This document shows, one piece after another, positions 1-12,817 of a DNA stretch of 64,000 nucleotides. Below the pieces are notes generated by a model that worked only from the letters and a program-made list of their open reading frames with translations, was not told the DNA's origin and made no database searches. The stretch's first letter is position 1. Every line of letters starts with the position of its first letter. Source of the stretch: Aegilops tauschii subsp. strangulata (taxonomy: Eukaryota; Streptophyta; Magnoliopsida; Poales; Poaceae); the NCBI RefSeq assembly GCF_002575655.3, contig NC_053038.3:140880885-140944884 (forward strand), in the 5' to 3' direction. Made by a program: the position numbers and the translations under genes.

Positions 1-3000
1 GGGGTTTGTGGTGGTACCAGCCACGACGGTGGAGGCGGCGGCGAACATTGAGCCTCGTCACCACGACCCCACTATCGTCGGTTCTTCCTCTCTCCCTAAT
101 CCCTTGTCAATCGAGCTTCGACCCACCTGAACCCAAGTTCCACCTCGCTCCCCACCCCACCTCAGTCGTGGCGGCGACGATGCCAACGAGCCGCTTCAAG
201 TTGGGTTTCCATGGACACTGGTCACAGAACTATCCATCCGCGACCAGTCCACTAAAGACCCTGACATGGAGGATGTCTGGAGGAAGGAGGAAAGAAGAAC
301 ATGAGGGAGAGGAGATGCGGCCCAAGCTCTCGCTAGACCTGCCCCTCTCCAACGGCATCCTGTTCTTAGTCCTCTTCTACCTCCCCAAGACGTTCATTCC
401 CGGTGCCCTACCCATCCACGAGGTATCTACCTATAACTCCAACTATAGGCAGAGTTGATCTTGGTGCCCCTTGTTGCGCTACCTCTCCCCGCTACTGATA
501 AACTATTTTCAGCCTTCAAATATAGTGCTTTTATGATATTTGCTTTTTTGTTTAAATGTTTGCCTTGGCTCTCGATGACATGGTAAATAGTTCAGGATTG
601 CCTGGTTAATAGAACTGAATTGGAATTTATAATTAGATCATTGGTGCAATCCTGAGCTGTATGGTGTTGCATTACAAATTTTGAGTTGTCATTGAGTTTC
701 ACTGTTCAAGTTTATGCCAAAGCAGATTCCGCTTGTGCTGATGCTTAATTGGTAATTGACAGTCTTGGGATGGCGCCCTGAGGTTCCAACTTGTTTCAGC
801 GTAATCTTTACACCTTTTTTTAAACCGACACACTTTTCTTAAACTGGAGTATTCTCTTGCTTAGAGGTTGTTATGACATTGATATGGTGTTAGCTTTTTT
901 TGAAGACGGGAGTGAGATAGACATTGATACTGCAGCGTCAGCAGTCCATGTTTCAATCAAAGCATGGCTGGTGATATAGAGAACGCAAGAACCTGGACTT
1001 CAGTTCCTGGAAGTGGTGAGGAAATTTATTGCCTTATTACTATTTTGATCTTATTTCCCAATCCGGATATTTAGGCATTGACGAGTAAATTGTGTCTTCC
1101 AGTTGCTTGTTCGACTGTAGCTTACTCTAGATGTATTGAATATTTGAATTTCTACAGTCAAATTAAGATCCAAATTACAGATTTTGCAGGTTATGAGGGG
1201 GTATCCCAATATAAGATGCCCAATGGTAGCAGTTGACGTGAGCTAGTGCCATGAACATCGGGATGGGGAGGCGGTGTTGTTGTACCATTGCACGACCATG
1301 TCTATGAACGCTGCATGGAGGTGACTTCTAGCTCAGGGGCTAGAAGCACGCAAGCGAGAAATGATGCTTGAGGTCACGGGCCGAGCAAGCACGCAAGTGG
1401 TACGCATCCAATCTTTGCGATCATGTTTTAAGCGATCCGACCAGTTCACCGCCATTTGTATTTACGTTACAAAATCATATATTGATGGTTTCACCCTATT
1501 TTCATGGTCTAGCGGAAGTGGAGGGAATACCATCATGTACCAATTATATTTGATCTTGAACGAGGAAAAATTTATTAACAAAGACATCAAGGGACTTATA
1601 TTTCGGGAGATATTTTAATACCACCCTCAGCCTCAGTAGGATTACATGAACGGCTCAGAAAAAAATAATAAGCTTTCTATATGCTAGGTTTCTGTGATCT
1701 AATTGTATCCTTTTTCTCCATAGAATTTTGTCTATCTAGCAACATTCACAACTAATGCTCTTGACTCTTCATTATTCTGTATGCAGTGTTGTTGACCATT
1801 TCTAGAGGCAATTTCCTAACTTACAGGAAGATATCGAAAAGTGCAGGGAAGTCAACATGAAGCATGTTTGCCTCACAAGGTAACTTACATTATCAAATCT
1901 TTCCTTATTGTATCTGTTATATATCAGGTTCACAATGATTTGTGCCGCCATACATAGCTTATGTTAAAACTGATTAGAAGTATCAAAATTCATTAGTTAA
2001 TAGGCTTTTTTACAAAGCAGGCTCATCATATTTCAAAGGTCTGTTTATGTATAATATGAATTATTGTGATGCATCACAGATTTAGAAAATTGATGATTTC
2101 GATTTTGAGGTGACATCAATTTTGGAATTTGCTATATGGACCTTTGGTCGGCTACTTGCATGACTACAATGTTTTAAAAATAATACTTGCCGAACTACAA
2201 CAGTTCACTCGACTCCACTTCCTTGAACAAATGGTGCTCCAATTCATTCCGTGTTCCTCGAAGGATTCCAACATCTATTTATTAGCTATTTGTCACACAC
2301 CGACTTGGTATTCTCCCTTTAACTTCAAACAACATCAATCTAACATATTTCATGGTGATACGTCAGCGACACCTATCAAGAGTGCAAGTGTCACCGATTG
2401 ACACATTGGACGAATAGTGGCAAGGGACCAGAAGGCGGACGACTCTAACAGGCAAGAGAACCCACAGGGCACACAACATCATTTCAGGGACACCAAGGTC
2501 GCGTTGGAAATCGACATGATGTCCTTGCTCTACTACATCCCATTCAGTGGCATGGCCACAATTATATGTGGATACAGCAAGGTTAGTATGGCTAAAGATG
2601 CACTAGAGAAATGGTTAGGCAAGCTTGCAGGGTCGAGCGGTGGAAGGCAGCCGGATATGGTTGATATTCCGGTAAGAGGTTTAGGGTGTGGGGGGGGGCA
2701 TGATAAAATTCCTCCCTTCTTTTGAAATTTGTAGGAGACAGGAAACAAGGGCTCTCTTATATGTATCTGACAACACATGGCCCTCTCTGTTCTGGTTTCT
2801 GAATGTGCCGATGCTCAAGCTTGTGTTAACAGATAGTTTTGTCAGAGGGGAAAGCAACTCTGTTTGAAATGAACTTGTAAGTTGTGGAGTTTCAGTGCAA
2901 TTTTTTATATTTTGTTTTATTTTTTAATTGTAGCCAGCCAGATGTAACCTTGCAATTCCCTTTTTATAATGCTGAAATAAAGCCATGTTTTAGATAAATA

Positions 3001-3410
3001 GTGTGTGTATCACTGACTCACTTTGTTGCGTGATCTTTGTTGCATATCACCATGCTTAATCTCCATTAGACAATGTCATTGTGAACTAATAAATGGCTGC
3101 ATGGTATCTTTTTATATGTTGCATGGTATTTTCTTGTATTTGATGTACGTGATGCAAGGAGAACAACTAAAGGTAAATGATGATTTTTTTACGCTCGAGA
3201 TGAATGCATTAGGAAGTAAATAACCGTGGTTTTAGTAACAATCGTGGGAAGAACCCGAGCACGATTTCCATCTTTAGTTTATCATGGCCACTACTACCAA
3301 CCGCGTAGTAGCAGATGTTGCCGCCGGATATCTAACCCTTCATTATCCATGTTAATGTGAACGACCATGTTGTTGGTCTGCTACCTCAATACTCGACTGA
3401 GAGCAAAGTT
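1..3410. other. Unassigned DNA left of the Harbinger element, possible Helitron cargo
   Basis: I recognise no gene here. The first 440 bases are GC-rich and open on the plus strand (6-458, 150 codons), but the Arg/Pro/Ser-rich product matches nothing I know. A second plus-strand frame at 2417-2725 (102 codons) is also unrecognised and ends just after a run of ten G at 2690-2699. An AATAAA at 2976-2981 lies about 250 bases downstream and could be a poly(A) signal. The rest is AT-rich with no convincing splice pattern. Because a Helitron-type 3' end lies at 5036, this stretch could be gene fragments carried by a Helitron, but I see no 5' terminus. Confidence 0.3.
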
Positions 3411-3413
3411 TAA

Positions 3414-4916
3414 GGGCATCTCCAACGGCAAGCTGCAAATTTCGTCCCGCATTCATCCGTGGACAGGGGACAGTCCGCGAACACGGATGCGGGAGGCAGC
3501 CATCCAACCATAACCGCATACATTTTCAGAACAACTCGAATCAACCGGATGAAATTTGATCAAACTGAACGAATTTTAATATAAACACGGCGGATTTCAT
3601 TGAAAGTAGGATAATTTGTACATAAAACCGGACAATATTTCGTCCGGTGAACTAAAAACCTAAAACTAGAACCCTAAACTATCTTATAATTCACGGTGAC
3701 CTCGTAGGCCATGCCGGGCTGGCGGCTCCTCCTCAGTCATCGTTGCCCGACCCGGTGTCGGAGTACTCGTTGTCGGGCTTGCGGCAGCGGAAGGTGGCGG
3801 CGTCGCGACATGGCTTTCCCGGCGGCCGCCTGACCCTCGCGGATGATCATCTCCGCCTCCTCCTGCATTGTGCACAGTGCGACCGCGACCATCGAGGATG
3901 TCAGTTGGGGAGAGGGCGGCGGTCGTTGGAGGTGTCGCCGTTGGCGGCGGCGGCGACCTCGGCGATCTCGACCGGGGCGGCGGCGAGAGCCACTCTTCCA
4001 TGACGCAGCGGCAACGCCGGCGACATAGAGCATGGAGGGGATGTCGGTTCCAGATTCACAGGGAGGTGTGCCTCCGGTGGCGGAGCCGGGCCATTGGTGT
4101 GGACGATGGAGCGGCGGAGCATCAACTCCATCTGCTCCTCGAACTCTGTGTCAGTGCCGGCGTAGACCTGGTCCGGCATCGTCGGCGCAGACTGCAGCGA
4201 CGAAGGCTACTGGTCCTCCTTGTCGATGGAGGAGATGACGATCTTTGCCCGTGTCGAGTCACCACCAACCGACGAGGACGACGGCTGCGGAGCTCGAGGG
4301 CGGTGTCTCCACGAGCCGTGAGATCCCACCCCGGAACCGCCTGCCGGCGCCGACGTTCAGGACTTGCCCATCACCGGAGATGTAGAGGGAGATGGGCGGG
4401 GGGGGGGGGGGGGGATGGAGAAGGAGGAGGAGGATGCGATGTGGACGGCACCGAAGCGCGGCTTAAATAGCCGTGGCCAGGCCATGCGAAGGTTCGGTTA
4501 GCCGATTCAATGCGGCGCAGTAGCCGGAGTTGGTTCCTCAGGAACCTGCATCCGCATTGAAGCGACGGCTGCCGACAGATCGCGTCGGTCAGCACCGCCC
4601 TCCCTCCCTACGGTCACATCGTGACATCAATACTGCCTCCGTGTGCTCTGGGCCGGCATGAATGCGGCACGGTAAGCGGCGTGTGCATCGATAGGAAAGT
4701 GTGGGAGGGGTGGTGATGGTTTTTGGGTTGGCCAGGGCGGTCAGAAGCAGGCTTGGAAGCGGTCCGAACTACCGCAAACCTCCCCCAGTTTTGTCTCCGG
4801 TTTGCAGGAGAAATCGCGTCCGGACCGATACAGAACTGTGTTGGATGACTTCCGCGGTCCGGACAACAAGGTTTAGATGGTTGCGGGAGGTTTGCGGATC
4901 GGCGTTGGAGATGCCC
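3414..4916. mobile_element. Non-autonomous PIF-Harbinger DNA transposon
   Basis: The element begins GGGCATCTCCAACG and ends in the reverse complement CGTTGGAGATGCCC. It is flanked on both sides by the trinucleotide TAA (3411-3413 and 4917-4919), the 3-bp duplication expected of PIF-Harbinger. The similarity of the ends continues inwards: GCGGGAGG and CATCCAAC motifs appear at both sides. It is 1503 bp long and carries no DDE transposase, so it would need one supplied in trans. Its interior is GC-rich with a 17-base G run at 4398-4414 and a decayed minus-strand reading frame. It sits inside the DNA that ends with the Helitron terminus at 5036, so it appears younger than that insertion. Confidence 0.85.
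3737..4340 (-). pseudogene. Decayed GC-rich reading frame inside the Harbinger element
   Basis: On the minus strand a frame reads from about 4340 downward, crosses a stop near 4206, and continues as a 92-codon piece (4179-3901) with a plausible acidic segment, GTDTEFEEQMELMLRRS. After a frame change a second piece (about 3905-3737) reads MVAVALCTMQEEAEMIIREG, again amphipathic and acidic. The two pieces look like parts of one former protein. I do not recognise a domain; a host-derived or Harbinger accessory protein are both possible. Other open frames over this stretch, on both strands, are products of its high GC content. Confidence 0.35.
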
Positions 4917-5007
4917 TAAAAGGAGATGACACATGATGTGTGTAGCCGGAGATAACATTTACTATTGTTGTAATTTGATCACTTATTGCCTTTATAAATG
5001 TTTCTGT

Positions 5008-5036
5008 CCCGTGGCAACGCACGGGCATCCAACTAG
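5008..5036 (+). mobile_element. Helitron-type 3' terminus
   Basis: A 6-bp stem (CCCGTG / CACGGG) closes a 6-base loop at 5008-5025. CTAG follows seven bases later at 5033-5036 and is followed by T. A short GC-rich hairpin just upstream of a CTRR end inserted before T is the diagnostic Helitron 3' structure. No Rep/helicase gene and no convincing 5' TC end are visible, so the length of the element, and whether 1-5007 all belongs to it, cannot be decided here. Confidence 0.7.
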
Positions 5037-5037
5037 T

Positions 5038-8000
5038 TTTTAATAGAAGCGTGATAAAATACTGATTCTTTTTGAAAAAGATTAATAAACAAATTTCTTA
5101 GGTTGTCCTAATTGTTCAGAATTTTTGGAGTTACATAAGTATTCTAACTAGCCAGATTACTAGAGACTGTTCTGTTTTTGACAGATTCTGTTTTCTATGT
5201 GTTGTTTGCTTATTTTGATGATTCTATGGGTAGTATCGGGGGGTATGAACCATGGAAAAGTTCGAATACAGTAGATATTACACCAATATAAATAAAGAAT
5301 GAGTTCACAACAGTACCAAAAGTGGTGATTTAGTTTCTTGTACTAATGGAGCTTATGAGATTTTTTGTTGAGTTTTGTGTTGTGAAATTTTAAAGTTTTG
5401 GGTAAGGATTTGATGGACTATGGAATAAGGAGTGGCAAGAGCCTAAGCTTGGGGATGCCCAAGGCACCCCAAGGTAATATTCAAGGACAACCAAGAGCCT
5501 AAGCTTGGGGATGCCCCGGAAGGCATCCCCTCTTTCATCTTCGTCTATCGGTAACTTTACTTGAGGCTATATTTTTATTCACCACATGATATGTGTTTTG
5601 CTTGGAGCGTCTTGTATGATTTGAGTCTTTGATTTTTAGTTTGCCACAACCATCCTTGCTGTACACACCTTTTGAGAGAGACATGCATGAATCGTGATTT
5701 ATTAGAATACTCTACGTGCTTCAGTTATATCTTTTGAGCTAGGCAATTTTGCTCTAGTGCTTCACTTATATCTTTTTAGAGCACGACGGTGGTTTTATTT
5801 TATAGAAATTAATGAAATATCATGCTTCACTTATATTATCTTGAGAGTATTCAAACAGCATGGTAATTTGCTTTTGTTATAAATTTAGTCCTAATATGAT
5901 AGGCATCCAAGAGGGATATAATAAAAACATATGAAGTGCATTGAATACTATGAGAAGTTTGATTCCTTATGATTGTTTTGAGATATGAAGATGGTGATAT
6001 TAGATTCATGCTAGTGAGTAGTTGTGAATTTGAGAAATACTTGTGTTAAAGTTTGTGATTCCCGTAGCATGCACGTATGATGAACTTTTATGTGATGAAG
6101 TCGGAGCATGATTTATTTATTGATTGTCTTCCTTACGAGTGGCGGTCGGGGATGAGCGATGGTCTTTTCCTACCAATCTATCCCCCTAGGAGCATGCCCG
6201 TAGTACTTCGTTTCGATAACTAATATATTTTTGCAATAAGTATGTGAGTTCTGTATGACTAAGTTGAGTCCATGGATTATACGCACTCTCACCCTTCCAC
6301 CATTGCTAGCCTCTCTAGTGCCGCACAGCTTTCGCCGGTACCATGAACCCACCATATACCTTCCTCAAAACATCCACCACACCTACCTATTATGGCATTT
6401 GCATAGCCATTCCGAGATACATTGCCATGCAACTTTCCACCGTTCCGTTTATTATGACACGTTCCATCATTGTCATATTGCTTTGCATGATCATGTAGTT
6501 GACATCGTATTTGTGGCAAAGCCACCATTCATCATTTTTCATACATGTCACTCTTCATTCATTGCACATCCGGTACGCCGCCGGAGGCATTCATATAGAG
6601 TCATATTTTGTTCTAAGTATATAGTTGTAATTCTTGAGTTGTAAGTAAATAAAAGTGTGATGATCATCATTATTAGAGCATTGTCCCATGTGAGGAAAGA
6701 TGGTGGAGACTATGATTCCCCCACAAGTCGGGATGAGACTCCGAACGAAAAAAGAGGACAAAAAATTGAGAGAAGGCCCAAATAAAAAAATGAGAGAAAA
6801 GAGAGAAGGGACAACATTACTATCCTTTCACCACACTTCTGCTTCAAAGTAGCACCATGATCTTCATGATAGAGAGTCTCCTATGTTGTCACTTTCATAT
6901 ACTAGTGGGGATTTTTCACTATATAACTTGGCTTGTATATTCCAATGATGGGCTTCCTCAATTTGCCCTAGGTCTTCGTGAGCAAGCGAGTTGGATGCAC
7001 ACCAACTTAGTTTTCTTTTGAGCTTTCATAAACTTATAGCTCTAGTGCATCCGTTGCATGGAAATCCCTACTCACTCACATTGATATCTATTAATGGGCA
7101 TCTCCATAGCCCGTTGATACGCCTAGTTGATGTGAGACTATCTCCCTCTTTTTGTCTTCTCCACAACCACCTTATATTCCACCTATAGTGCTATGTACAT
7201 GGCTCATGCTCATGTATTGTGCGAAAGTTGAAAAAGTTTGAAAACATCTAAACTATGAAACAATTGCTTGGCTTGTCATCGGGGTTGTGCATGATTTGAA
7301 TATTTTGTGTGATGAAGATGGAGCACAGCCAGACTATATGATTTTGTAGGGTAGCTTTCTTTGGCCATGTTATTTTGAGAAGACATAATTGCATTGTTAG
7401 TATGCTTGAAGTATTATTGTTTTTATGTCAATATTAAACTTTTGTTTTGAATCTTACGGATATGAACATTCATGCCACAATAAAGAAATTACATGGATAA
7501 ATATGTTAGGTAGCATTCCACATCAAAAATTCTGTTTTTATCATTTACCTACTCGAGGACGAGCAGGAATTAAGCTTGGGGAAAATCCTGAGACGTCTCC
7601 AACGTATCTTTAATTTTTGATTGTTCCATGCTATTATATTATCTGTTTTGGATGTTTTATATGCATAATATGCTATTTTATATTATTTTTCGGACTAACC
7701 TATTAACCTAGAGCCCAGTGCCAGTTCCTGTTTTCCCCCCTATTTTTGAGTTTCGCGGAAAAGGAATACCAAACAGAGTCCAAACGGAATAAAACCTTCG
7801 CGATGATTTTTCTTGGACCAGAAGACAACCAGGAGACTTGGAGATGAAGTCGGAGGAGCCACGAGGCGGCCACAAGGACGGAGGGCGCGCCCAGGGGGGT
7901 AGGGCATGCCCCCACCCCTGTGGGCCCCTTGTGCACATCTTGACCTAATTCTTTCGCCTATATATTCCCATATATATCCCCAAACCACCAAAGGCATCCA

Positions 8001-8888
8001 CAAAAACACTTTTCCACCGCCGCAACCTTCTTTACCCGTGAGATCCCATCTAGGGACCTTTTCCGGCACCCTGCCGAAGGGGGATTTGATCACGGAGGGC
8101 TTCTACATCAATCCTACTGCCCTTCTGATGAAGTGTGAGTAGTTTACCACAGACCTACGGGTCCATAGCTAGTAGCTAGATGACTTCTTCTATCTCTTTG
8201 ATTCTCAATACCATGTCCTCCTCGATGTTCTTGGAGATCTATTCGATGTAATACTTTTTTGCGGTGTGTTCGCCGAGATCCGATGAATTGTGGATTTATG
8301 ATCAACTTATCTATGAATATTATTTGAATCTTCTCTGAATTCTTTTATGCATGATTTGATATCTTTGTAATTCTCTTCAAACTATCGGTTTGGTTTGGCC
8401 AACTAGATTGGTTTTTCTTGCAATGGGGGAAGTGCTTAGCTTTGGGTTCAATTTTGCGGTGTCCTTTCCCAGTGATAGTAGGGGCAACAAGGCACGTATT
8501 GTATTGTTGCCATCGAGGATAAAAAGATGGGGTTTTCATCATATTACATGAGTTAATTACTCTACATCATGTCATCTTACTTAATGCGTTACTCCATTCT
8601 TTATGAACTTAATACTCTAGATGCATGCTGGATAGCGGTCGATGTGTGGAGTAATAGTAGTAGATGCAGAATCGTTTCGGTCTACTTGAGACGGACGTGA
8701 TGCCTATATTCATGATCATTGCCTTAGATATCGTCATAGCTTTGCGCTTTTCTATCAATTTCTCGGCAGTAATTTGTTCACCCACTGTATTATTTTCTAT
8801 CTTGAGAGAAGCCTCTAGTGAAACCTGTGGCCCCCGGGTCTATTTTCCATAATATAAGTTTCCGATCTACAATATTAGTTTCCGCAAA
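5038..8888 (+). mobile_element. 3' remnant of a gypsy-type LTR retrotransposon
   Basis: This is the long non-coding tail and 3' LTR of a common Triticeae gypsy family, probably Sabrina/WHAM-like by my recollection. The tail (5038-7588) has two copies of AGCCTAAGCTTGGGGATGCC (around 5440 and 5498) and long AT-rich stretches. It ends in a purine-rich tract, TAAGCTTGGGGAAAA (7571-7585), directly before the LTR. No gag or pol is left: the left side is cut at the Helitron end and the right side at the copia fragment near 8888. The small open frames inside are not genes. Confidence 0.75.
7589..8888 (+). repeat. Truncated 3' LTR of the gypsy remnant
   Basis: The LTR opens TGAGACGTCTCCAACGTATC right after the polypurine tract and runs about 1.3 kb before it is cut by copia sequence. 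It contains a TATA-like TATATATTCC near 7960 downstream of a GC-rich block, as expected for an LTR promoter. The same LTR type recurs as a reverse-strand solo copy at 49853-51420. Confidence 0.8.
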
Positions 8889-8889
8889 A

Positions 8890-10420
8890 TGGCTTGAGGC
8901 CATGAAATCTGAGTGGGATCCATGTATGAGAACAAACTATGGACTTTGGTTGACTTGCCCGATGATCGGCAAGCCATAGAGAATAAATGGATCTTCAAGA
9001 AGTAGACTGATACTGACGGTAATGTTACTGTCTACAAAGCTCGACTTGTTGCGAAAGGTTTTCGACAAGTTCAAGGAGTTGACTACGATGAGACTTTCTC
9101 ACCCGTAGCGATGCTTAAGTCTGTCTGAATCATTTTAGCAATTGCCGCATTTTATAATTATGAAATTTGGCAAATGGATGTCAAAACTGCATTCCTGAAT
9201 GGATTTCTGGAAGAAGAGTTGTATATGATGCAACCAGAAGGTTTTGTCGATCCAAAGGGAGCTAACAAAGTGTGCAAGCTCCAGCGATCCATTTATGGAC
9301 TGGTGCAAGCCTCTCGGAGTTGGAATAAACATTTTGATAGTGTGATCAAAGCATATGGTTTTATACAGACTTTTGGAGAAGCCTGTATTTACAAGAAAGT
9401 GAGTGGGAGCTCTGTAGCATTTCTAATATTATATGTGGATGACATATTGCTGATTAGAAATGATATAGAATTTCTGGATAGCATAAAAGGATACTTGAAT
9501 AAGAGTTTTTCAATGAAAGACCTCGGTGAAGCTGTTTATATATTGGGCATCAAGATCTATAGAGATATATCAAGACGCTTAATTGGACTTTCACAAAGCA
9601 CATACCTTGATAAAGTTTTGAAGAAGTTCAAAATGGATCAAGCAAAGAAAGGATTCTTGCCTGTGTTACAAGGTGTGAAGTTGAGTCAGACTCAATGCCC
9701 GCCCACTACAGAAGATAGAGAGAAAATGAAAATTGTTCCCTATGCTTCAGCCATAGGCTCTATCATGTATGCAATGCTGTGTACCAAATCTGATGTGTGC
9801 CTTGCTATTAGTTTAGCAGGGAGGTACCAAAGTAATCTAGGAGTGGATCACTGGACAGCGGTCAAGAACATCCTGAAATACCTGAAAAGGACTAAGGATA
9901 TGTTTCTCGTTTATGGAGGTGACAAAGAGCTCGTCGTAAATGGTTACGTTGATGCAAGCTTTGACACTGATCCGGACGATTCTAAATCACAAACCGGATA
10001 CGTGTTTACATTGAACGGTGGAGCTGTCAGTTGGTGCAGTTCTAAACAAAGCGTCGTGGCTGGATCTACGTGTGAAGCAGAGTACATAGCTGCTTCAGAA
10101 GCAGCAAATGAAGGAGTCTGGATGAAGGAGTTCATATCCGATCTAGGTGTCATACCTAGTGCATCGGGACCAATGAAAATCTTTTGTGACAATACTGGTG
10201 CAATTGCCTAGGCAAAGGAATCCAGATTTCACAAGAGAACCAAGCACATCAAGAGACGCTTCAATTCCATCCGGGATCAAGCCCAGGTGGGCTACATAGA
10301 GATTTGCAAGATACATACGGATCTGAATGTTGCAGACCCGTTGACTAAGCCTCTTCCACGAGCAAAGCATGATCAACACCAAGACTCCATGGGTGTTAGA
10401 ATCATTACTGTGTAATCTAG
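8890..10420 (+). pseudogene. Copia reverse transcriptase-RNase H remnant
   Basis: The translation has the copia RT signature [11 protein letters not shown], then MDVKTAFLNG and the catalytic YVDDI box near 9435. RNase H follows, with DASFDTDPDD and the end segment containing ADPLTKPLP near 10335. The coding frame is broken by stops at about 9004, 9126 and 10209 and by an early frameshift near 8925; the longest clean piece is 9174-10211 (345 codons). The order RT then RNase H directly before the LTR fits copia, in which integrase lies upstream. No activity is expected. Confidence 0.9.
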
Positions 10421-10448
10421 ATTATTGACTCTAGTGCAAGTGGGAGAT

Positions 10449-12177
10449 TGAAGGAAATATGCCCTAGAGGCAATAATAAAGTTATTATTTATTTTCTCAT
10501 ATCATGATAAATGATTCATGCTAGAATTGTAATAACCGGAAACATAATACATGTGTGAATACATAGACAAACATAGTATCACTAGTATGCCTCTACTTGA
10601 CTAGCTCGTTGATCAAAGATGGTTGAGTTTCCTAACCATAGATATGAGTTGTCATTTGATTAATGGGATCACATCATTAGGAGAATGATGTGATTGACTT
10701 GACCCATTCCGTTAGCTTAGCACTTGATCGTTTAGTTTACTACTATTGCTTTCTTCATGACTTATTCATGTTCCTATGACTATGAGATTATGCAACTCCT
10801 GAATACCGGAGGAACACTTTGTGTGCTACCAAACGTCACAACGTAACTGGGTGATTATAAAGGTGCTCTACAGGTATCTCCGATGTTGTTTGTGGAGTTG
10901 GCATAGATCAAGAATAGGATTTGTCACTCCGATTGTCGGAGAGGTATCTCTGGGCCCTCTCGGTAATGCACATCACTATAAGCCTTGCAAGCAATGTGAC
11001 TAATGAGTTAGTTGCGGGATGATGCATTACGGAACGAGTAAAGAGACTTGCCAGTAACGAGATTGAGCTAGGTATTGAGATACCGACGATCGAATCTCGA
11101 GCAAGTAACATACCGATGACAAAGGGAACAACGTATGTTGTTAAGCGGTTTGACCGATAAAGATCTTCGTAGAATATGTAGGAACCAATATGAGCATCCA
11201 GATTCCACTATTGGTATTGACCGGAGACATGTCTTGGTCATGTCTGCATAGTTCTCGAACCCGTAGGGTCCGCACGCTTAATGTTCTGTGACGATTGGTA
11301 TTATGAGTTTATATGTTTTGATGTACTTAAGGTAGTTCGGAGTCCCGGATATGACGGACATGACGAGGAGTCTCAAAATGGTCGAGACAGAAAGATTGAT
11401 ATATTGGAAGCCTACATTTGGACATCGGAAGAGTTCTGGGTGAAATCGGGATTTTACCGGAGTGCCGGAGGGGTTACCGGAACCCCCGGGGGTTAATGGG
11501 CCTTTTTGGGCCCTAGTGGAGAGAGAGAGGGGCCGGCCAGGGCAGGCCGTGCGCCCCCTCCCCCTCTGGTCCGAATTGGACTAGGAAGGGGGGGGGGGGG
11601 CGGCGCCCCCTTTCATTCTCCTTCTCCCCCTTCCTTTCCCCCTCCTAGTAGGAGTAGGAAAGAGGGGAGTCCTACTCCTACTTGGAGGAGGACTCCTCCT
11701 CCTGGCGCGCCCTACAGGGCCGGCCGGCCTCCCCCTTGCTCCTTTATATACCGGGGCAGGGGGCACCCTAGAACACACAAGTTGATCATTGATCTCTCCC
11801 GGCCGTGTGCGGTGCCCCCTCCACCATAATCCACTTCGGTCATATCGTAGCGGTGCTTAGGCGAAGCCCTGCGCCGGTAGCTTCATCAACATCGTCACCA
11901 CGCCGTCATGCTGACGAAACTCTCCCTCGAGCTCTACTGGATCGTGAGTTCGCGGGACGTCACCGAGATGAACGTGTGCTGAACGCGGAGGTGCCGTACG
12001 TTGGGTACTGAGGATCGGTCGATCGTGAAGACGTACGACTACATCAACCGCGTTGTCATTGAGCTTCCGCTTAATGGTCTACGAGGGTACGTGGACGACA
12101 CTCTCCCCTCTCGTTGCTATGCATCACCATGATCTTGCGTGTGCGTATATTTTTTGAAATTACTACGTTCCCCAACA
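10449..12177 (+). repeat. 3' LTR of the copia element
   Basis: About 1729 bp. It begins TGAAGGAAATATGCCCTAG after the purine-rich AAGTGGGAGA and ends CGTTCCCCAACA. The CCTAGAGGCAATAATAAA segment right after the start is typical of BARE-1/Angela/WIS LTRs. A TATA-like TTTATATACC lies near 11752 in the GC-rich 3' third. A 13-base G run sits at 11588-11600. Confidence 0.9.
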
Positions 12178-12600
12178 CACTGGTACAACGACGTGCTATA
12201 CAAATGGTTTTTAACCCCTTTCCACGACGACATTCGGAACCTTCGCCAAGTGAGTGTGGGCGATAGGGGGGTCCTTCCCACATGACCCAGAAATCGTCGA
12301 GGATAGGCCCTCCTGGGACACCAACTGAGCTCGTGTGCGATCGGGCGAGGCATCGAAACCCAATCATTTCCGTAGGTATGTACATCCCACACGGTGAATT
12401 CGAGAATTTGTTTTTTGTAGGTATGTATATCACACACAGTTCTTTGTGTGGAAACGTTTGTGCAAGGTGGCCTAACGCAAACAGTTTGCTGCCGGAAGCT
12501 TTGTGTGATTGTTAGTTGATCGAACATGCCTACTTTCTAGAAACCATGCGGGTTGTTTGAGTTCATCGCCCACGATGCTGTCTGAGTAACCGTCTGCAAT
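12178..12600 (+). repeat. Left terminal and subterminal region of CACTA-A
   Basis: After the CACTGG terminus the sequence holds degenerate short motifs typical of CACTA subterminal zones: CACACGGTG near 12388, CACACACAGTTC near 12431 and ACGCAAACAGTTT near 12475. Two similar stretches, GTAGGTATGTACATC and GTAGGTATGTATATC, follow each other about 47 bases apart. In CACTA elements such motifs bind the transposase. Small open frames here are not genes. Confidence 0.6.
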
Positions 12601-12817
12601 AGAAAACCCCAATAAGCAGGGTAATTAGCCTATTATTGATAATCCATGTACTAACAAAATGGTATTTCTTATAAAACACACCAGATATTTCATATCCGTA
12701 TAACAACAACCAGGATTTCATAATCGAATTACATCAGATAGCTTCGGCACTCAGTTACGCCATTACACAACAGCACCAAGTTTCACATGCAGCATCAAAA
12801 ACATTTGGAAAGTAGCA

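Larger units (their letters stand above)
8889..12177 (+). mobile_element. Truncated BARE-1/Angela-type copia retrotransposon
   Basis: The fragment starts inside pol (reverse transcriptase) and continues through RNase H, polypurine tract and a full 3' LTR. Gag, protease, integrase, primer binding site and 5' LTR are missing. The junction with the gypsy LTR near 8888 is abrupt and has no target duplication, so the element was truncated after insertion. The right end, CCCCAACA at 12170-12177, is followed at once by CACTGG, the start of CACTA-A. Confidence 0.9.

Noticed and set aside
3843..4470. Plus-strand Arg-rich frames up to 200 codons in the Harbinger element
   Set aside because: High GC content keeps several frames open on both strands; the minus strand gives a more natural acidic, amphipathic protein.
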